DNA of 64,000 nucleotides from Kitasatospora acidiphila (GCF_006636205.1 NZ_VIGB01000003.1:6326501-6390500); one strand, 5' to 3'; shown: positions 26,177-35,271, counted from the stretch's first letter. Notes: a model not told the origin generated them from the sequence alone. Program-made: numbers and translations.

Positions 26177-27790
26177 ATGACCACCGCGATACCAGGCGCC
26201 GCACGACGGGTGCCGGAGCACATCCATCGCCGCCGCTGGGCGATCCTGAGCACGCTGATCCTGGCGCTGCTCGTCGTCGTCCTCGACAACTCGATCCTCA
26301 ACGTCGCGATGAAGACCATCGCGACCCCGGCCCCGGTCGGCCTCGGTGCCACGCAGAGCGACCTCGAATGGGCCATCAACTCCTACACCCTGGTCTTCGC
26401 CGGCCTGCTGTTCACCTCGGGCCTGCTCGGTGACCGGTTCGGCCGCAAGAAGGCGCTGCTCAGCGGCATGCTGGTGTTCGGCGTCGGCTCGCTGCTGTCG
26501 GCGCTCGCCACCAGCCCGGGCCAGCTGATCGCCTACCGCGGCGTGATGGGCCTCGGCGGTGCCTTCGTGATGCCCGCCACCCTGGCGATCATCATGAACG
26601 TCTTCGAGCGCGCCGAGCAGCCCAAGGCGATCGGCGTCTGGGCCGGCGCGGTGGGCCTGGCGATCGCGATCGGCCCGATCACCGGCGGTCTGCTGATCGA
26701 GCACTTCTGGTGGGGCTCGGTCTTCCTGATCAACGTGCCGATCGTGGCCGTGGCGCTGGTGGCCATGTTCCTGATGGTGCCGGACTCCAAGGACCCCAAC
26801 CCGGGCCGGCTCGACCCGGTCGGCGTGCTGCTGTCGATCATCGGCCTGGTGGCGCTGATCTACGGCATCATCAAGGGCGGCGACCTGGCCTCCGTCACCG
26901 CCACCCAGGCCTGGGTGCCGGGCCTGATCGGCGTGCTGGCGCTGGTCGCGTTCGTGCTCTACGAGAAGCGGATCGAGCACCCGGCGCTGAACGTCAGCTG
27001 GTTCCGCAACAAGGTGTTCTCCACCTCGGTGGCCGTGGTCGGCGTGGTCTTCTTCGCGCTGATGGGCGTCTCCTTCTTCGGCGTCTTCTACACCCAGAGC
27101 GTGCGCGGCTACAGCGCCCTGCAGTCCGGCGCGCTGATGCTGCCGCTGGCCTGCGCCCAGCTGGTCTTCGCGCCGCGGGCCCGCCTGGTGGTGGACAAGA
27201 TCGGCGTCCGGGCCACCTGCGCCGGCGGCATGGCGCTGATCACCATCGCCTTCCTGGGCTACCTGCTGCTCGGCCAGCACACCCCGATCTGGGTGCTGGA
27301 GGTGATCGGCTTCGTGATGGGTGCCGGCATGGCGCACGTGATGCCGCCGGTGACCGTGGCCATCATGGGCTCGCTGCCGCGCGAGAAGGCCGGCGCCGGT
27401 TCGGCGATCAACAACACCTTCCGCCAGGTCGGCGGGTCGCTCGGGGTCGCGGTGCTGGGCGCGGTGCTCTCCACCGTCTACCGCAACGGCATCGCCGACA
27501 AGCTGCCCCCGCAGGCCCGCGACAAGGCCGGCGAGTCGCTGGAGGCCACCCTGGGCTTCATCCAGGCGCACAAGCAGACGGCCGGCGGGCTGGTCCAGCC
27601 CGCCTACGACTCCTTCCTGCACGCGATGCACACGGTGGCGGCCCTGTCCGCCGGGATCACCCTGGTCGGCGCGCTGCTGGCCTGGTTCTTCCTGCCGGCG
27701 CGGATCGCCGGCCCGGGCGGGGCGCCCGAGCCGGCCGGCGCCGCCGAGCGGGTCGACACGGCTGACGCCGTGCCCTCCGCCAAGGGCTGA
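26177..27790 (+). CDS. MFS drug exporter, DHA2 (14-helix, EmrB/QacA) family
   Basis: 537 residues with about 14 membrane helices. Motif D1 (LDNSILNVAMKTI) in helix 1, motif A (GDRFGRKKALL) after helix 2 and motif C-like AVGLAIAIGPITGG in helix 5 identify a proton-driven DHA2 antiporter. A long periplasmic loop follows helix 13 (DKLPPQARDKAGESLEATLG). Start ATG 26177 (MTTAIPGAARRVPEH) is preferred; an in-frame ATG at 26156 adds seven residues. It precedes a TetR regulator by 23 bp in the same operon and sits behind two palindromic operators, so expression is probably induced by its substrate. Confidence 0.93.
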   Translation: MTTAIPGAARRVPEHIHRRRWAILSTLILALLVVVLDNSILNVAMKTIATPAPVGLGATQSDLEWAINSYTLVFAGLLFTSGLLGDRFGRKKALLSGMLVFGVGSLLSALATSPGQLIAYRGVMGLGGAFVMPATLAIIMNVFERAEQPKAIGVWAGAVGLAIAIGPITGGLLIEHFWWGSVFLINVPIVAVALVAMFLMVPDSKDPNPGRLDPVGVLLSIIGLVALIYGIIKGGDLASVTATQAWVPGLIGVLALVAFVLYEKRIEHPALNVSWFRNKVFSTSVAVVGVVFFALMGVSFFGVFYTQSVRGYSALQSGALMLPLACAQLVFAPRARLVVDKIGVRATCAGGMALITIAFLGYLLLGQHTPIWVLEVIGFVMGAGMAHVMPPVTVAIMGSLPREKAGAGSAINNTFRQVGGSLGVAVLGAVLSTVYRNGIADKLPPQARDKAGESLEATLGFIQAHKQTAGGLVQPAYDSFLHAMHTVAALSAGITLVGALLAWFFLPARIAGPGGAPEPAGAAERVDTADAVPSAKG

Positions 27791-27813
27791 GCAGGGCGAA
27801 GGAGAATAGGGCC

Positions 27814-28509
27814 ATGGAGACAGATCGCCAGATTCCGCAGCCGACCTCCGAGCCGCCACGCTGTGGGGCGCCGCGTCGCGGGCGTCCCCGCTCGGAGGCG
27901 GCGGAGCTGGCGATCTGTCAGGCCGTGGAACGGCTGATGGCCGACGGCGGCACCCTGGCCGACCTCACCATCGAGGGCATCGCCCAGGAGGCCGGCGTAG
28001 GCAAGGCCACCATCTACCGCCGCTGGCCCAACAAGGACGCCCTGCTGGTCGATGTGATCGCCCGCCTGGAGGAGCCCGAGCCGGAGCTGCCCGGCACCAG
28101 CGTGCGGGACGACCTGGTGGTGATGATCGACTACATGCGCCGCCGCGGCCTGGCCAAGCGTTCGCGCTGGCAGCTGCGCGTCGCCCTGGAGCAGATGAAC
28201 GCGCTGCCCGCACTCAAGGAGGTCTACTACGACCGGGTGATCCAGCGTCGCCGCTTGATGTCCCGGGCGCTGGTCGAGCGCGGCATGGCCAACGGCGAGA
28301 TCCGCTCCGACCTGGACTCCGCGTTGATCTCCGAGATGCTGGTCGGGCCGATGCTGATGCGGGCCATGGTCTACCCCGACTCCCCGCTGGACGACCCGGA
28401 GCTGCCCGCGCTGATCGTGGACACCCTGCTGGAGGGCCTGGGTGGCCCGGCTCACAGCTCCGCGAATCCGGAACCCGCCGCACCGATGGACGCGTCGCTA
28501 TCCGCATAG
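27814..28509 (+). CDS. TetR/AcrR family regulator of the adjacent exporter
   Basis: 231 residues. The helix-turn-helix is clear: DLTIEGIAQEAGVGKATIYRRWPNKDALLVDVI (~48-80). The preceding GRPRSEAAELAICQAVERLM is the usual first helix. The C-terminal ligand-binding domain contains RRLMSRALVERGMANGEIRSD and MLVGPMLMRAMVY, close to the TetR_C_11/16-type pattern. Start ATG 27814 with AAGGAG 8 nt upstream. As the second gene of the exporter operon it should autoregulate through the 26050-26125 operators. Confidence 0.92.
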   Translation: METDRQIPQPTSEPPRCGAPRRGRPRSEAAELAICQAVERLMADGGTLADLTIEGIAQEAGVGKATIYRRWPNKDALLVDVIARLEEPEPELPGTSVRDDLVVMIDYMRRRGLAKRSRWQLRVALEQMNALPALKEVYYDRVIQRRRLMSRALVERGMANGEIRSDLDSALISEMLVGPMLMRAMVYPDSPLDDPELPALIVDTLLEGLGGPAHSSANPEPAAPMDASLSA

Positions 28510-28616
28510 GCTGAGCCGACGAGCCGATCATCTCGGTGCGAACCCGTCCATTCCGGGTGAGCCCGATGAGCCGGGACCGTCGGGCTCGGCGCGGATGACG
28601 ACGAAGGGGCCAGCGG

Positions 28617-29651
28617 ATGACCCAGGCCGATCAGGTTGGGCTGCCCACGGATGGCGACCAGCCCGCCCCGGAGGCCCCGGCCGGCCGGTGGCGGTGGCGG
28701 TGGGGGACGGACTCCCGCGGCCGGAACTGCTGGCGGCGCGGCTGGGTGCTCGCCGTACTGGCCGCCGCCCTGGCCGGGCTGCTGGCCGGCCACCGGCTGG
28801 TGCCCGACTCCTTCGGCAACTTCGGCAGCCTGTTCGAGACCTTCCTGCCCTGGGCGGGCCTGCTGGTGCTGCCGCTGCTGGTCCTGGCGCTGCTGCGGCG
28901 CTCGGCGACCGCGCTGATCGCCCTGCTGCTGCCAGTCGCCGTCTGGACGCAGCTCTTCGGCGGCCTGCTGGGGGACAAGAGCGGCGGCAAGGGCGACTTC
29001 ACCGTGGTGCAGCACAACGTCGAGGCCGACAACCCCGATCCGGCGGGCACCGTGCGGCTGCTCAACTCCTCCGGCGCGCAGATCATCGCCCTGGAGGAGC
29101 TGACCGGCCGGGCGCTGCAGGTCTACACCGCCGGCCTGGCCGCCAAGTACCCGTACCACGTGGTGGAGGGCACGGTCGGGCTCTGGTCCAGCTATCCGAT
29201 CAGCGGTACCCGGGTGGTGGACATCAAGATCGGCTGGACCCGGGCGTTCCGCACCCAGGTGGACACCCCGCAGGGTCCGCTAGCCGTCTACGTGGCCCAC
29301 ATGCCATCCGTTCGGGTGAAGTTCGACGGCGGCTTCACGGCGGATCGGCGCAACGTCAGCGCCCAGGCGCTGGGCGACGCGATCCAGGCCGAGCCGCTGC
29401 AGAAGGTGCTGCTGCTCGGCGACCTCAACGGCACCATGAACGACCGCAGCCTGGCCCCCGTCACCTCGCAGCTGCGCTCCGCCCAGGGCTCGGCCGGCTC
29501 CGGGTTCGGCTTCAGCTGGCCGTCCGACTTCCCGATGGCGCGGATCGACCAGATCATGAGCCGGGGCATGAAGCCCACCGACTCCCGGGTGCTGGCGGCC
29601 GACGGCAGCGACCACCGGGCGATCGCTGCCGACTACCGCTACAACCGTTGA
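28617..29651 (+). CDS. Membrane-anchored endonuclease/exonuclease/phosphatase (EEP) family protein
   Basis: 344 residues. Three membrane helices (~42-115) are followed by an extracytoplasmic EEP domain: FTVVQHNVEADNP (Asn/Glu), IIALEELTGRAL (catalytic Glu), VAHMPSVR (His), LLLGDLNGTMNDRSL (Asp/Asn) and the terminal SDHRAIAADYRYNR (Asp-His). All metal-binding and catalytic positions of the DNase I-like fold are present. Substrates of such secreted domains range from phosphoesters to sphingolipids or nucleic acids. Start ATG 28617 with AAGGGG upstream. The stop lies within a 22-nt triplicate. Confidence 0.88.
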   Translation: MTQADQVGLPTDGDQPAPEAPAGRWRWRWGTDSRGRNCWRRGWVLAVLAAALAGLLAGHRLVPDSFGNFGSLFETFLPWAGLLVLPLLVLALLRRSATALIALLLPVAVWTQLFGGLLGDKSGGKGDFTVVQHNVEADNPDPAGTVRLLNSSGAQIIALEELTGRALQVYTAGLAAKYPYHVVEGTVGLWSSYPISGTRVVDIKIGWTRAFRTQVDTPQGPLAVYVAHMPSVRVKFDGGFTADRRNVSAQALGDAIQAEPLQKVLLLGDLNGTMNDRSLAPVTSQLRSAQGSAGSGFGFSWPSDFPMARIDQIMSRGMKPTDSRVLAADGSDHRAIAADYRYNR

Positions 29652-29702
29652 CGCCGACCGCTGCAACCGCTGGCGCCTGCCGTTACAACCGCTACGCTCC
29701 CG
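29637..29702 (+). repeat. Three 22-nt tandem copies spanning a stop codon
   Basis: Units at 29637, 29659 and 29681 share CGYTRCAACCG. The first unit encodes the last residues and stop of the EEP gene; the other two are noncoding copies between this gene and the convergent nadE. Confidence 0.75.
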
Positions 29703-29712
29703 CTCCCGCCGG

Positions 29713-31440
29713 TCAGCCCCGCCGCCAGCCGTTGGTGATCGGCAGCCGGCGGTCGCGGCCGAAGCCCTTCTGGGAGATCTTCGGGCCCGGCGGGTACTGG
29801 CGCCGCTTGTACTCGGCGGTGTCCACCAGGCGCCCGACCCGGTCCACCACGGCCGGGTCGAAGCCCTTGGCCACGATCGCCTCCCGGCCCAGGTCGTGCT
29901 CGATGTACAGGTCGAGCACCGAGTCCAGCAGGTCGTAGTCGGGCAGCGAGTCGGAGTCCACCTGGTCCGGGCGCAGCTCGGCGCTCGGCGGCTTGAGGAT
30001 GGTGTTCTCCGGGATCGGCGGAGTCTCGCCGCGCTGCTCGGCCAGCTCGTTGCGCCACTTGGCGAGCCGGAAGATCAGCGTCTTGTAGACGTCCTTGATC
30101 GGGCCGAACGCGCCCACCGAGTCGCCGTACAGCGTCGAGTAGCCGACCGCCAGCTCGCTCTTGTTGCCCGGGGCCAGCACGATGTGGCCCTCCTGGTTGG
30201 AGATCGCCATCAGCAGCGTGCCGCGCAGCCGGGACTGCAGGTTCTCCTCGGCCAGACCGGTCAGGCCCAGCGACTCCATGTAGGCGTCGAACATCGGGGC
30301 GATGGACACGGTACGGAAGTTGAGGCCGGTGCGGTGGGCCAGCTCGGCGGCGTCGTCCTTGGAGTGCTGCGAGGAGTAGCGGCTCGGCATCGACACGCAG
30401 TACACGTTCTCGGCGCCGATCGCATCGCAGGCGATGGCCGCCACCAGCGCCGAGTCGATGCCGCCGGAGAGGCCGATCAGCACCGACTTGAAGCCGTTCT
30501 TGCGGACGTACGCCCGGGTGCCGGTGACCAGCGCGGCGTAGATCTCGGCCTCGTCGTCCAGCCGCGGGAAGTCCTGCGCCGGGGCCGGCTCGGACTGCTC
30601 GACGGGGGCGGTGCCCAGGTCGAGGCGGACCAGGCGCAGGCCGTCGCTGTAGACCGTGCCATCGGGATCCTGGCGGTCGGCGGCCGGCAGCTCCAAGTCC
30701 ATGACCAGCAGCGCCTCCTCGAACTTCGGTCCGCGGGCCAGGAGTTCGCCGTCCTTGGTCACCACCAGGGTGTCGCCGTCGAAGACCAGCTCGTCCTGGC
30801 CGCCGACCATGTTGAGGTAGGCCAGGGTGCAGCCCGCCTCGGCGGCCCGGCGCCGGACCAGCTCCAGCCGCCCGTCGTTCTTGCCCTGCTCGTACGGCGA
30901 GCCGTTGACCACCAGCAGCAGCCCGGCGCCCGCCTCGCCCGTCGCGCGCACCCGGCCGCCCTCCTGCCAGATGTCCTCGCAGATGGCCAGGGCGACGTCC
31001 ACCCCGTCCACCCGCAGCACCGGCAGCTGGTGGCCGGGCACGAAGTAGCGGTACTCGTCGAAGACGCCGTAGTTGGGCAGGAAGTGCTTGGCGAACCGCA
31101 GCGCCACCTCGCCCCGGTACAGCACCGCGGCGCAGTTCTGCGGCGACGAGGTCTCCGGCTTGCGCCCCAGGTAGCCGAGCACCACCGGGACCTCGCCAAG
31201 CCCCTCCGCGGCGAGCCGCTCGGCGGTCTCCACCAGCGCGGCCCGCGACGCCTCCACGAACGACGTCCGCAGCGCCAGGTCCTCCACCGGGTACCCGGTC
31301 AGGGCCATCTCCGGGAACGCCACCAACCGCGCCCCCGCCGCCACGGCCTGCCTGGACCAGCGGATCACCTCGTCAGTGTTGTGCGCGATATCGCCGACCC
31401 GCGGGTCGGTTTGGGCCAGGGCAATACGCAGATTCGGCAT
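29713..31440 (-). CDS. nadE: Glutamine-dependent NAD+ synthetase
   Basis: 575 residues. Converts nicotinic acid adenine dinucleotide to NAD+ with ATP and glutamine. The N-terminal nitrilase-type glutaminase (~1-265) has the catalytic triad: Glu in VAFPEMALTGYPVEDL, Lys in RFAKHFLPNYGVFDE and Cys in VALAICEDIWQEG. The C-terminal synthetase (~300-575) has the PP-loop IGLSGGIDSALVA, VSMPSRYSSQHSKDDA and APGNKSELAVGYSTLYGD. It is full length and ends ISQKGFGRDRRLPITNGWRRG as in relatives. It converges on the EEP gene. Start ATG 31440. Confidence 0.97.
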   Translation of the reverse strand: MPNLRIALAQTDPRVGDIAHNTDEVIRWSRQAVAAGARLVAFPEMALTGYPVEDLALRTSFVEASRAALVETAERLAAEGLGEVPVVLGYLGRKPETSSPQNCAAVLYRGEVALRFAKHFLPNYGVFDEYRYFVPGHQLPVLRVDGVDVALAICEDIWQEGGRVRATGEAGAGLLLVVNGSPYEQGKNDGRLELVRRRAAEAGCTLAYLNMVGGQDELVFDGDTLVVTKDGELLARGPKFEEALLVMDLELPAADRQDPDGTVYSDGLRLVRLDLGTAPVEQSEPAPAQDFPRLDDEAEIYAALVTGTRAYVRKNGFKSVLIGLSGGIDSALVAAIACDAIGAENVYCVSMPSRYSSQHSKDDAAELAHRTGLNFRTVSIAPMFDAYMESLGLTGLAEENLQSRLRGTLLMAISNQEGHIVLAPGNKSELAVGYSTLYGDSVGAFGPIKDVYKTLIFRLAKWRNELAEQRGETPPIPENTILKPPSAELRPDQVDSDSLPDYDLLDSVLDLYIEHDLGREAIVAKGFDPAVVDRVGRLVDTAEYKRRQYPPGPKISQKGFGRDRRLPITNGWRRG

Positions 31441-31634
31441 GGGCCCAGTGTAATCGTCGTTCTGACGCTATGGGGGGTGAGGGGCGCCGATGGACGCCGG
31501 GGCCCTCGGTGTTCGACCGGTTCGCACCCCGTTCCCGAGCTGTTCCGCGTCCCGGGTGCCCGGCTGGGGTCGGGATCCGGGATGATGGGGACTGGTCGGT
31601 CAGGTGTCCGGTGATCACGCTCGCAGGCGGGGTG

Positions 31635-31656
31635 CGAACGTAACACGAACGTAAAG
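31635..31656 (+). promoter_or_regulatory. Direct repeat upstream of glnA2
   Basis: CGAACGTAACA and CGAACGTAAAG are tandem 11-nt units, one helical turn apart, ending ~21 bp before the glnA2 ATG. They contain GTAAC-N6-GTAAA, only partly like a GlnR box (GTNAC-N6-GAAAC). A regulator site is possible, GlnR doubtful. Confidence 0.35.
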
Positions 31657-31677
31657 AGCAGAGGTGAGACTGTCCCC

Positions 31678-33039
31678 ATGGGCAAGCAGCAGGAGTTCGT
31701 GCTTCGTACGCTCGAAGAGCGTGACATCCGGTTCGTCCGGCTGTGGTTCACCGACGTGCTCGGCTTCCTGAAGTCGGTGGCCGTCGCCCCGGCCGAGCTG
31801 GAGCAGGCCTTCGAGGAGGGCATCGGGTTCGACGGCTCGGCGATCGAGGGCTTCGCCCGGGTCTACGAGTCCGACATGATCGCCAAGCCGGACCCGACGA
31901 CGTTCCAGATACTCCCCTGGCGGTCCGAGACCCCCGGCACGGCGCGGATGTTCTGCGACATCCTGATGCCCGACGGCTCGCCGTCGTACGCCGACCCGCG
32001 GTTCGTGCTCAAGCGCACCCTGGAGAAGGCCTCCGCCCAGGGCTTCACCTTCTACACCCACCCGGAGATCGAGTTCTTCCTGCTGAAGAACCTCCCGGGC
32101 GACGGCACCGTGCCGGAGCCGGCCGACCAGTCCGGCTACTTCGACCACACTCCGCGCGGCGTCGGCCACGACTTCCGCCGACAGGCCATCACCATGCTGG
32201 AGTCGATGGGCATCTCGGTGGAGTTCTCCCACCACGAGGGCGCCCCCGGCCAGCAGGAGATCGACCTGCGCTACGCCGACGCGCTCTCCACCGCCGACAA
32301 CATCATGACCTTCCGGCTGGTCATGAAGGAGGTCGCGCTGGAGCAGGGCGTGTACGCCAGCTTCATGCCCAAGCCGTTCTCCGGATTCCCCGGTTCCGGC
32401 ATGCACACCCACGTCTCGCTCTTCGAGGGCGACCGCAACGCCTTCCACGAGTCCGGCGCCGAGTACCAACTCTCCAAGATCGGCCGCTCGTTCATCGCCG
32501 GCCTGCTCCGCCACGCCGCCGAGACCGCCGCCGTCACCAACCAGTGGGTCAACTCCTACAAGCGCATCTGGGGCGGCTCCCAGCGCACCGCCGGCGCCGG
32601 CGGCGAGGCCCCCTCCTACATCTGCTGGGGCCACAACAACCGCTCCGCCCTGATCCGCGTCCCCATGTACAAGCCGGGCAAGCAGGGCTCCACCCGCGTC
32701 GAGGTCCGCTCCCTGGACACCGGCTGCAACCCCTACCTCGCCTACGCCGTCACCCTCGCCGCCGGCCTCAAGGGCATCGAGGAGGGCTACGAACTCCCGC
32801 CCGGCGCCGACGACGACGTCTGGGCCCTCTCCGACGCCGAGCGCCGCGCCATGGGCATCCAGCCGATGCCGCAGAACCTGGGCGAGGCGATCGACCTGAT
32901 GCAGCGCAGCGAGCTGGTGGCCCAGACGCTGGGCGAGCACGTCTTCGACTTCTTCTTGCGCAACAAGAAGCAGGAGTGGGAGGAGTACCGCAGCGAGGTC
33001 ACCCCGTTCGAGCTGCGGAAGAACCTTCAGGTGCTGTAA
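31678..33039 (+). CDS. glnA2: Glutamine synthetase-like gamma-glutamylpolyamine synthetase (GlnA2 type)
   Basis: 453 residues. A type I glutamine synthetase fold: GFDGSAIEGFARVYESDM, the ligand region THPEIEFFLL, SHHEGAPGQQEIDLRYADALSTADN, PKPFSGFPGSGMHTHVSLFE and NNRSALIRVPMYK. The N-terminus MGKQQEFVLRTLEERDIRFV matches GlnA2 of Streptomyces coelicolor (SCO2241), shown to glutamylate polyamines rather than ammonia, allowing polyamines to be used as nitrogen source. That substrate is carried over by similarity. Start ATG 31678 with GAGGTGAG upstream. It is followed by a strong terminator. The true glutamine synthetase is at 58979-60391. Confidence 0.9.
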   Translation: MGKQQEFVLRTLEERDIRFVRLWFTDVLGFLKSVAVAPAELEQAFEEGIGFDGSAIEGFARVYESDMIAKPDPTTFQILPWRSETPGTARMFCDILMPDGSPSYADPRFVLKRTLEKASAQGFTFYTHPEIEFFLLKNLPGDGTVPEPADQSGYFDHTPRGVGHDFRRQAITMLESMGISVEFSHHEGAPGQQEIDLRYADALSTADNIMTFRLVMKEVALEQGVYASFMPKPFSGFPGSGMHTHVSLFEGDRNAFHESGAEYQLSKIGRSFIAGLLRHAAETAAVTNQWVNSYKRIWGGSQRTAGAGGEAPSYICWGHNNRSALIRVPMYKPGKQGSTRVEVRSLDTGCNPYLAYAVTLAAGLKGIEEGYELPPGADDDVWALSDAERRAMGIQPMPQNLGEAIDLMQRSELVAQTLGEHVFDFFLRNKKQEWEEYRSEVTPFELRKNLQVL

Positions 33040-33071
33040 CCGAGTTCAGCGGCCGACCGCGAACACGAGCA

Positions 33072-33110
33072 GGCCCCGAGCCGGCGGAACGCCTCCGCCG
33101 GCTCGGGGCC
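33072..33110 (+). terminator. Terminator of glnA2
   Basis: Perfect 17-bp arms (33072-33088 and 33094-33110) with a 5-nt loop, 33 bp after the glnA2 stop. Confidence 0.9.
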
Positions 33111-33137
33111 TCGCGGGTATCCGGGGGTATCCGGGGG

Positions 33138-33240
33138 TTACGCACCCGCTGTTGCGGTCCAGGCGTGGGCGTTGCGCTGCGCGAACTCCCGGAAGGCGGT
33201 CGGCTTGCGACCGGTGACCTTCTCGACGTCCTCCAGCCGA
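33138..33240 (-). pseudogene. Remnant of an NmrA-type NAD(P)-binding oxidoreductase gene (3' end only)
   Basis: Leftward from about 33240 to the TAA at 33138-33140 the frame reads LEDVEKVTGRKPTAFREFAQ followed by RNAHAWTATAGA. This is the usual C-terminus of NmrA-like NAD(P)H-binding proteins (LEDVEKVTGR, FREFAxRN). No in-frame continuation with family features exists upstream, so only the last ~33 codons survive. The tandem GGTATCCGGG copies beside the stop (33115-33137) may mark the rearrangement. Confidence 0.6.
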
Positions 33241-33446
33241 GCGGCCCCACATCCACTGACACCCGGCAGCGGGGCCGTTTGGCGTCTTCTGATGGATGAT
33301 CAGAATGCCATGTGGAGGAGTGGTGTAGGCGGGATGAGTGAATGGCGGGGGTCATTTGACGGGGGCTCGGCGTGCTCATCGTATTAGCGGACGTGGGCTG
33401 CTCATGATCTGAGTCACTGTTGGCTCGGTGTCATGAGGGAGTCCCT
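33241..33446. other. Intergenic stretch before the surface protein gene
   Basis: About 200 bp without a supported gene between the oxidoreductase remnant and the surface-protein leader. Composition is lower in GC than the flanks. No clear promoter hexamer pair was found. Confidence 0.5.
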
Positions 33447-33491
33447 GTGAGTAGTCGTCAGGAATCGGCGAGCGGGCCGGTGAGCCGATGA
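33447..33491 (+). other. 14-codon upstream ORF overlapping the surface protein start
   Basis: GTG 33447 has a good ribosome site (GAGGGAG, 5 nt away) and encodes MSSRQESASGPVSR before a TGA that overlaps the main ATG (ATGA). The main ATG has no good ribosome site, so this may be a coupling leader. Alternatively one base is missing and the peptide is the true N-terminus of the surface protein. Confidence 0.45.
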
Positions 33492-35083
33492 GAGGCGCAT
33501 GCCGCTGGATCGCCCCGCTCGTGGCACTCGGTGCTGCCAGTGGTGGGTTGCTGTACACCGCGCTGCCGGGCAACGCGCATGTCGGGCACGCGGGCCGGGT
33601 GGCGCTGGTGGGTTCGGCTGAGGCAGGGGACTCGCAGACGCCTCGGGACTCGGCTTCGCCTGTGCCGGTCGCCGCGCCTGACATGGCGTCGGAATCGGCG
33701 TCGCCGTCCGCTTCCGCGTCGCCGTCCGCGTCTGACCCTGCGTCCGCGTCGCCGTCCGCATCGGATTCCGTGTCGCCGTCCGACACCGCTTCGGCGTCCG
33801 CGTCCGACTCGTCCTCCGCGCCTGACTCGGCGCCGGCTTCGCCGTCCGCCGCTGCCTCCGCGTCCGACTCTCCGTCGGACTCCGCCTCTCCGTCCGCGTC
33901 GCCGCAGGCCGAGGCGAGCCCCTCGGCGTCCGACGCCGCGTCGCCGCAGGCCGAGGCGAGCCCCTCGGTGTCCGACGCCGCGTCGTCGCCCGCGCCCGAG
34001 CAGAGCTCGGCGCCCGTGCAGCAGGGCACCGACGGGCCGGAGCGGTGCCATCTGAAGATCGTCAAGACCGCCGACCGGGACCACTACCTGCCCGGCGAGA
34101 TGGTCACCTACACCATCACGATCACCAATGACGGCAATCAGATGATCACCGGCGCGGTGGTCGCCGACGACCTCAGCGGCGATCTGCAGGACGGCGTGTA
34201 CAACGACGACGCCCACGTCGGCACCGGCACGCTGAGCTACGCGCCGCCGATCCTGACCTGGGTCGGCGACCTGAAGCCGGGCGACAGCACCCAGATCGTC
34301 TACACCGTCACCGCGAACAACCCGGACAGCGGCCCCAAGCACCTCAAGGACGCGGTGACCGGCCCGGGGTTCAGCAGCTGCCCGACCGGCACCGAGGACG
34401 GCTGCCACCTGGACCTGGGCTCGCCGAGCCTGACGGTGAGCAAGGAGGCCGACCGCAAGCAGGCGAAGCCCGGTGAACTGGTCACCTACACCGTGCGGTT
34501 CGGCAACTCCGGCAGCGACCGGTTCCCGGACAACGACCTGCCCGTCATCACCGACGACCTGAACCAGGTGCTCCGGCACAGCACGTTCGTGGCCGGTTCA
34601 CTGAGCTCGACGGTGCCGACCGCGACCTTCGACCCGACGGCCAGGACGATCACCTGGACCGGTGGGTTGGCGGCCGGTGAGGAGGGCTCGTTCAGCTACC
34701 AGGTGCAGGTCGACGATCCGTACTCGGGCGAGCGGTTCCTGCACAACACCATCGTGTCGCCGCAGTCGACGGACTGCCAGGAGGGCTCCACCGACGTCCG
34801 CTGCAGGGCCCACGTCGAGATCCGCCTGGAGGACCGCACGCCGCCCCCGCCCCACACGCCCGTTCCGACCCCGACCCCCACCCCGGCTCCCGTCCCGCCC
34901 CCGGCCCCGGTCCTGGTCCCGCCGGCGCCCGAGCCCCACCACCCGCAGCCCCAGGGCCACCACGAGCTGCCGCACACCGGCGTCACCGGCACCGCGGTAC
35001 TGGCCGGCTCCGCGCTGGCGCTGCTGCTGGGCGGCGGCGGTCTGCTGATGCTGACCCGCCGACTGCGCAGGCACCGGCGCTGA
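33488..35083 (+). CDS. Sortase-type (LPHTG) cell-surface protein with two DUF11 domains
   Basis: 531 residues. A signal peptide (~1-30, RWIAPLVALGAASGGLLYTALPGNA) is followed by a ~130-residue Ser/Ala/Pro/Asp-rich low-complexity stalk (~50-180) built from SASPSAS-like repeats. Two DUF11-type beta domains follow, beginning CHLKIVKTADRDHYLPGEMV (~195) and LTVSKEADRKQAKPGELVTY (~315). A Pro-rich wall-spanning segment, LPHTG, a membrane helix and a basic tail (RRLRRHRR) complete a sortase substrate. LPHTG differs from the LAxTG usual for streptomycete sortase E. It is probably attached to peptidoglycan; ligand unknown. The ATG overlaps an upstream ORF, so the exact start is uncertain. Confidence 0.88.
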   Translation: MRGACRWIAPLVALGAASGGLLYTALPGNAHVGHAGRVALVGSAEAGDSQTPRDSASPVPVAAPDMASESASPSASASPSASDPASASPSASDSVSPSDTASASASDSSSAPDSAPASPSAAASASDSPSDSASPSASPQAEASPSASDAASPQAEASPSVSDAASSPAPEQSSAPVQQGTDGPERCHLKIVKTADRDHYLPGEMVTYTITITNDGNQMITGAVVADDLSGDLQDGVYNDDAHVGTGTLSYAPPILTWVGDLKPGDSTQIVYTVTANNPDSGPKHLKDAVTGPGFSSCPTGTEDGCHLDLGSPSLTVSKEADRKQAKPGELVTYTVRFGNSGSDRFPDNDLPVITDDLNQVLRHSTFVAGSLSSTVPTATFDPTARTITWTGGLAAGEEGSFSYQVQVDDPYSGERFLHNTIVSPQSTDCQEGSTDVRCRAHVEIRLEDRTPPPPHTPVPTPTPTPAPVPPPAPVLVPPAPEPHHPQPQGHHELPHTGVTGTAVLAGSALALLLGGGGLLMLTRRLRRHRR

Positions 35084-35116
35084 TCACCAGCAGGAACCGA
35101 CCGGCCTGACGGCTGA

Positions 35117-35151
35117 TGCGGGGCCCGACCACCACCCGGTCGGGCCCCGCA
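35117..35151 (+). terminator. Terminator of surface protein gene
   Basis: Perfect 14-bp arms 35117-35130 and 35138-35151 with a 7-nt loop, 34 bp after the stop. Confidence 0.85.
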
Positions 35152-35271
35152 CGCCTGCCCGCCGGCGACCGCTGACCCGCACTGACGGCCGACTGCGGCA
35201 GGTGCGCCGGGTGATCGACGCGGGTAGGTGCGAGATGATCGAGCCAAGCGCACGGAGCGACGGGAGGGCGC

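Noticed and set aside
33680..34030. Ser/Ala/Pro codon repeats as a noncoding tandem repeat array
   Set aside because: The repetition follows the codons of the surface-protein stalk and keeps frame, so it is coding low complexity.
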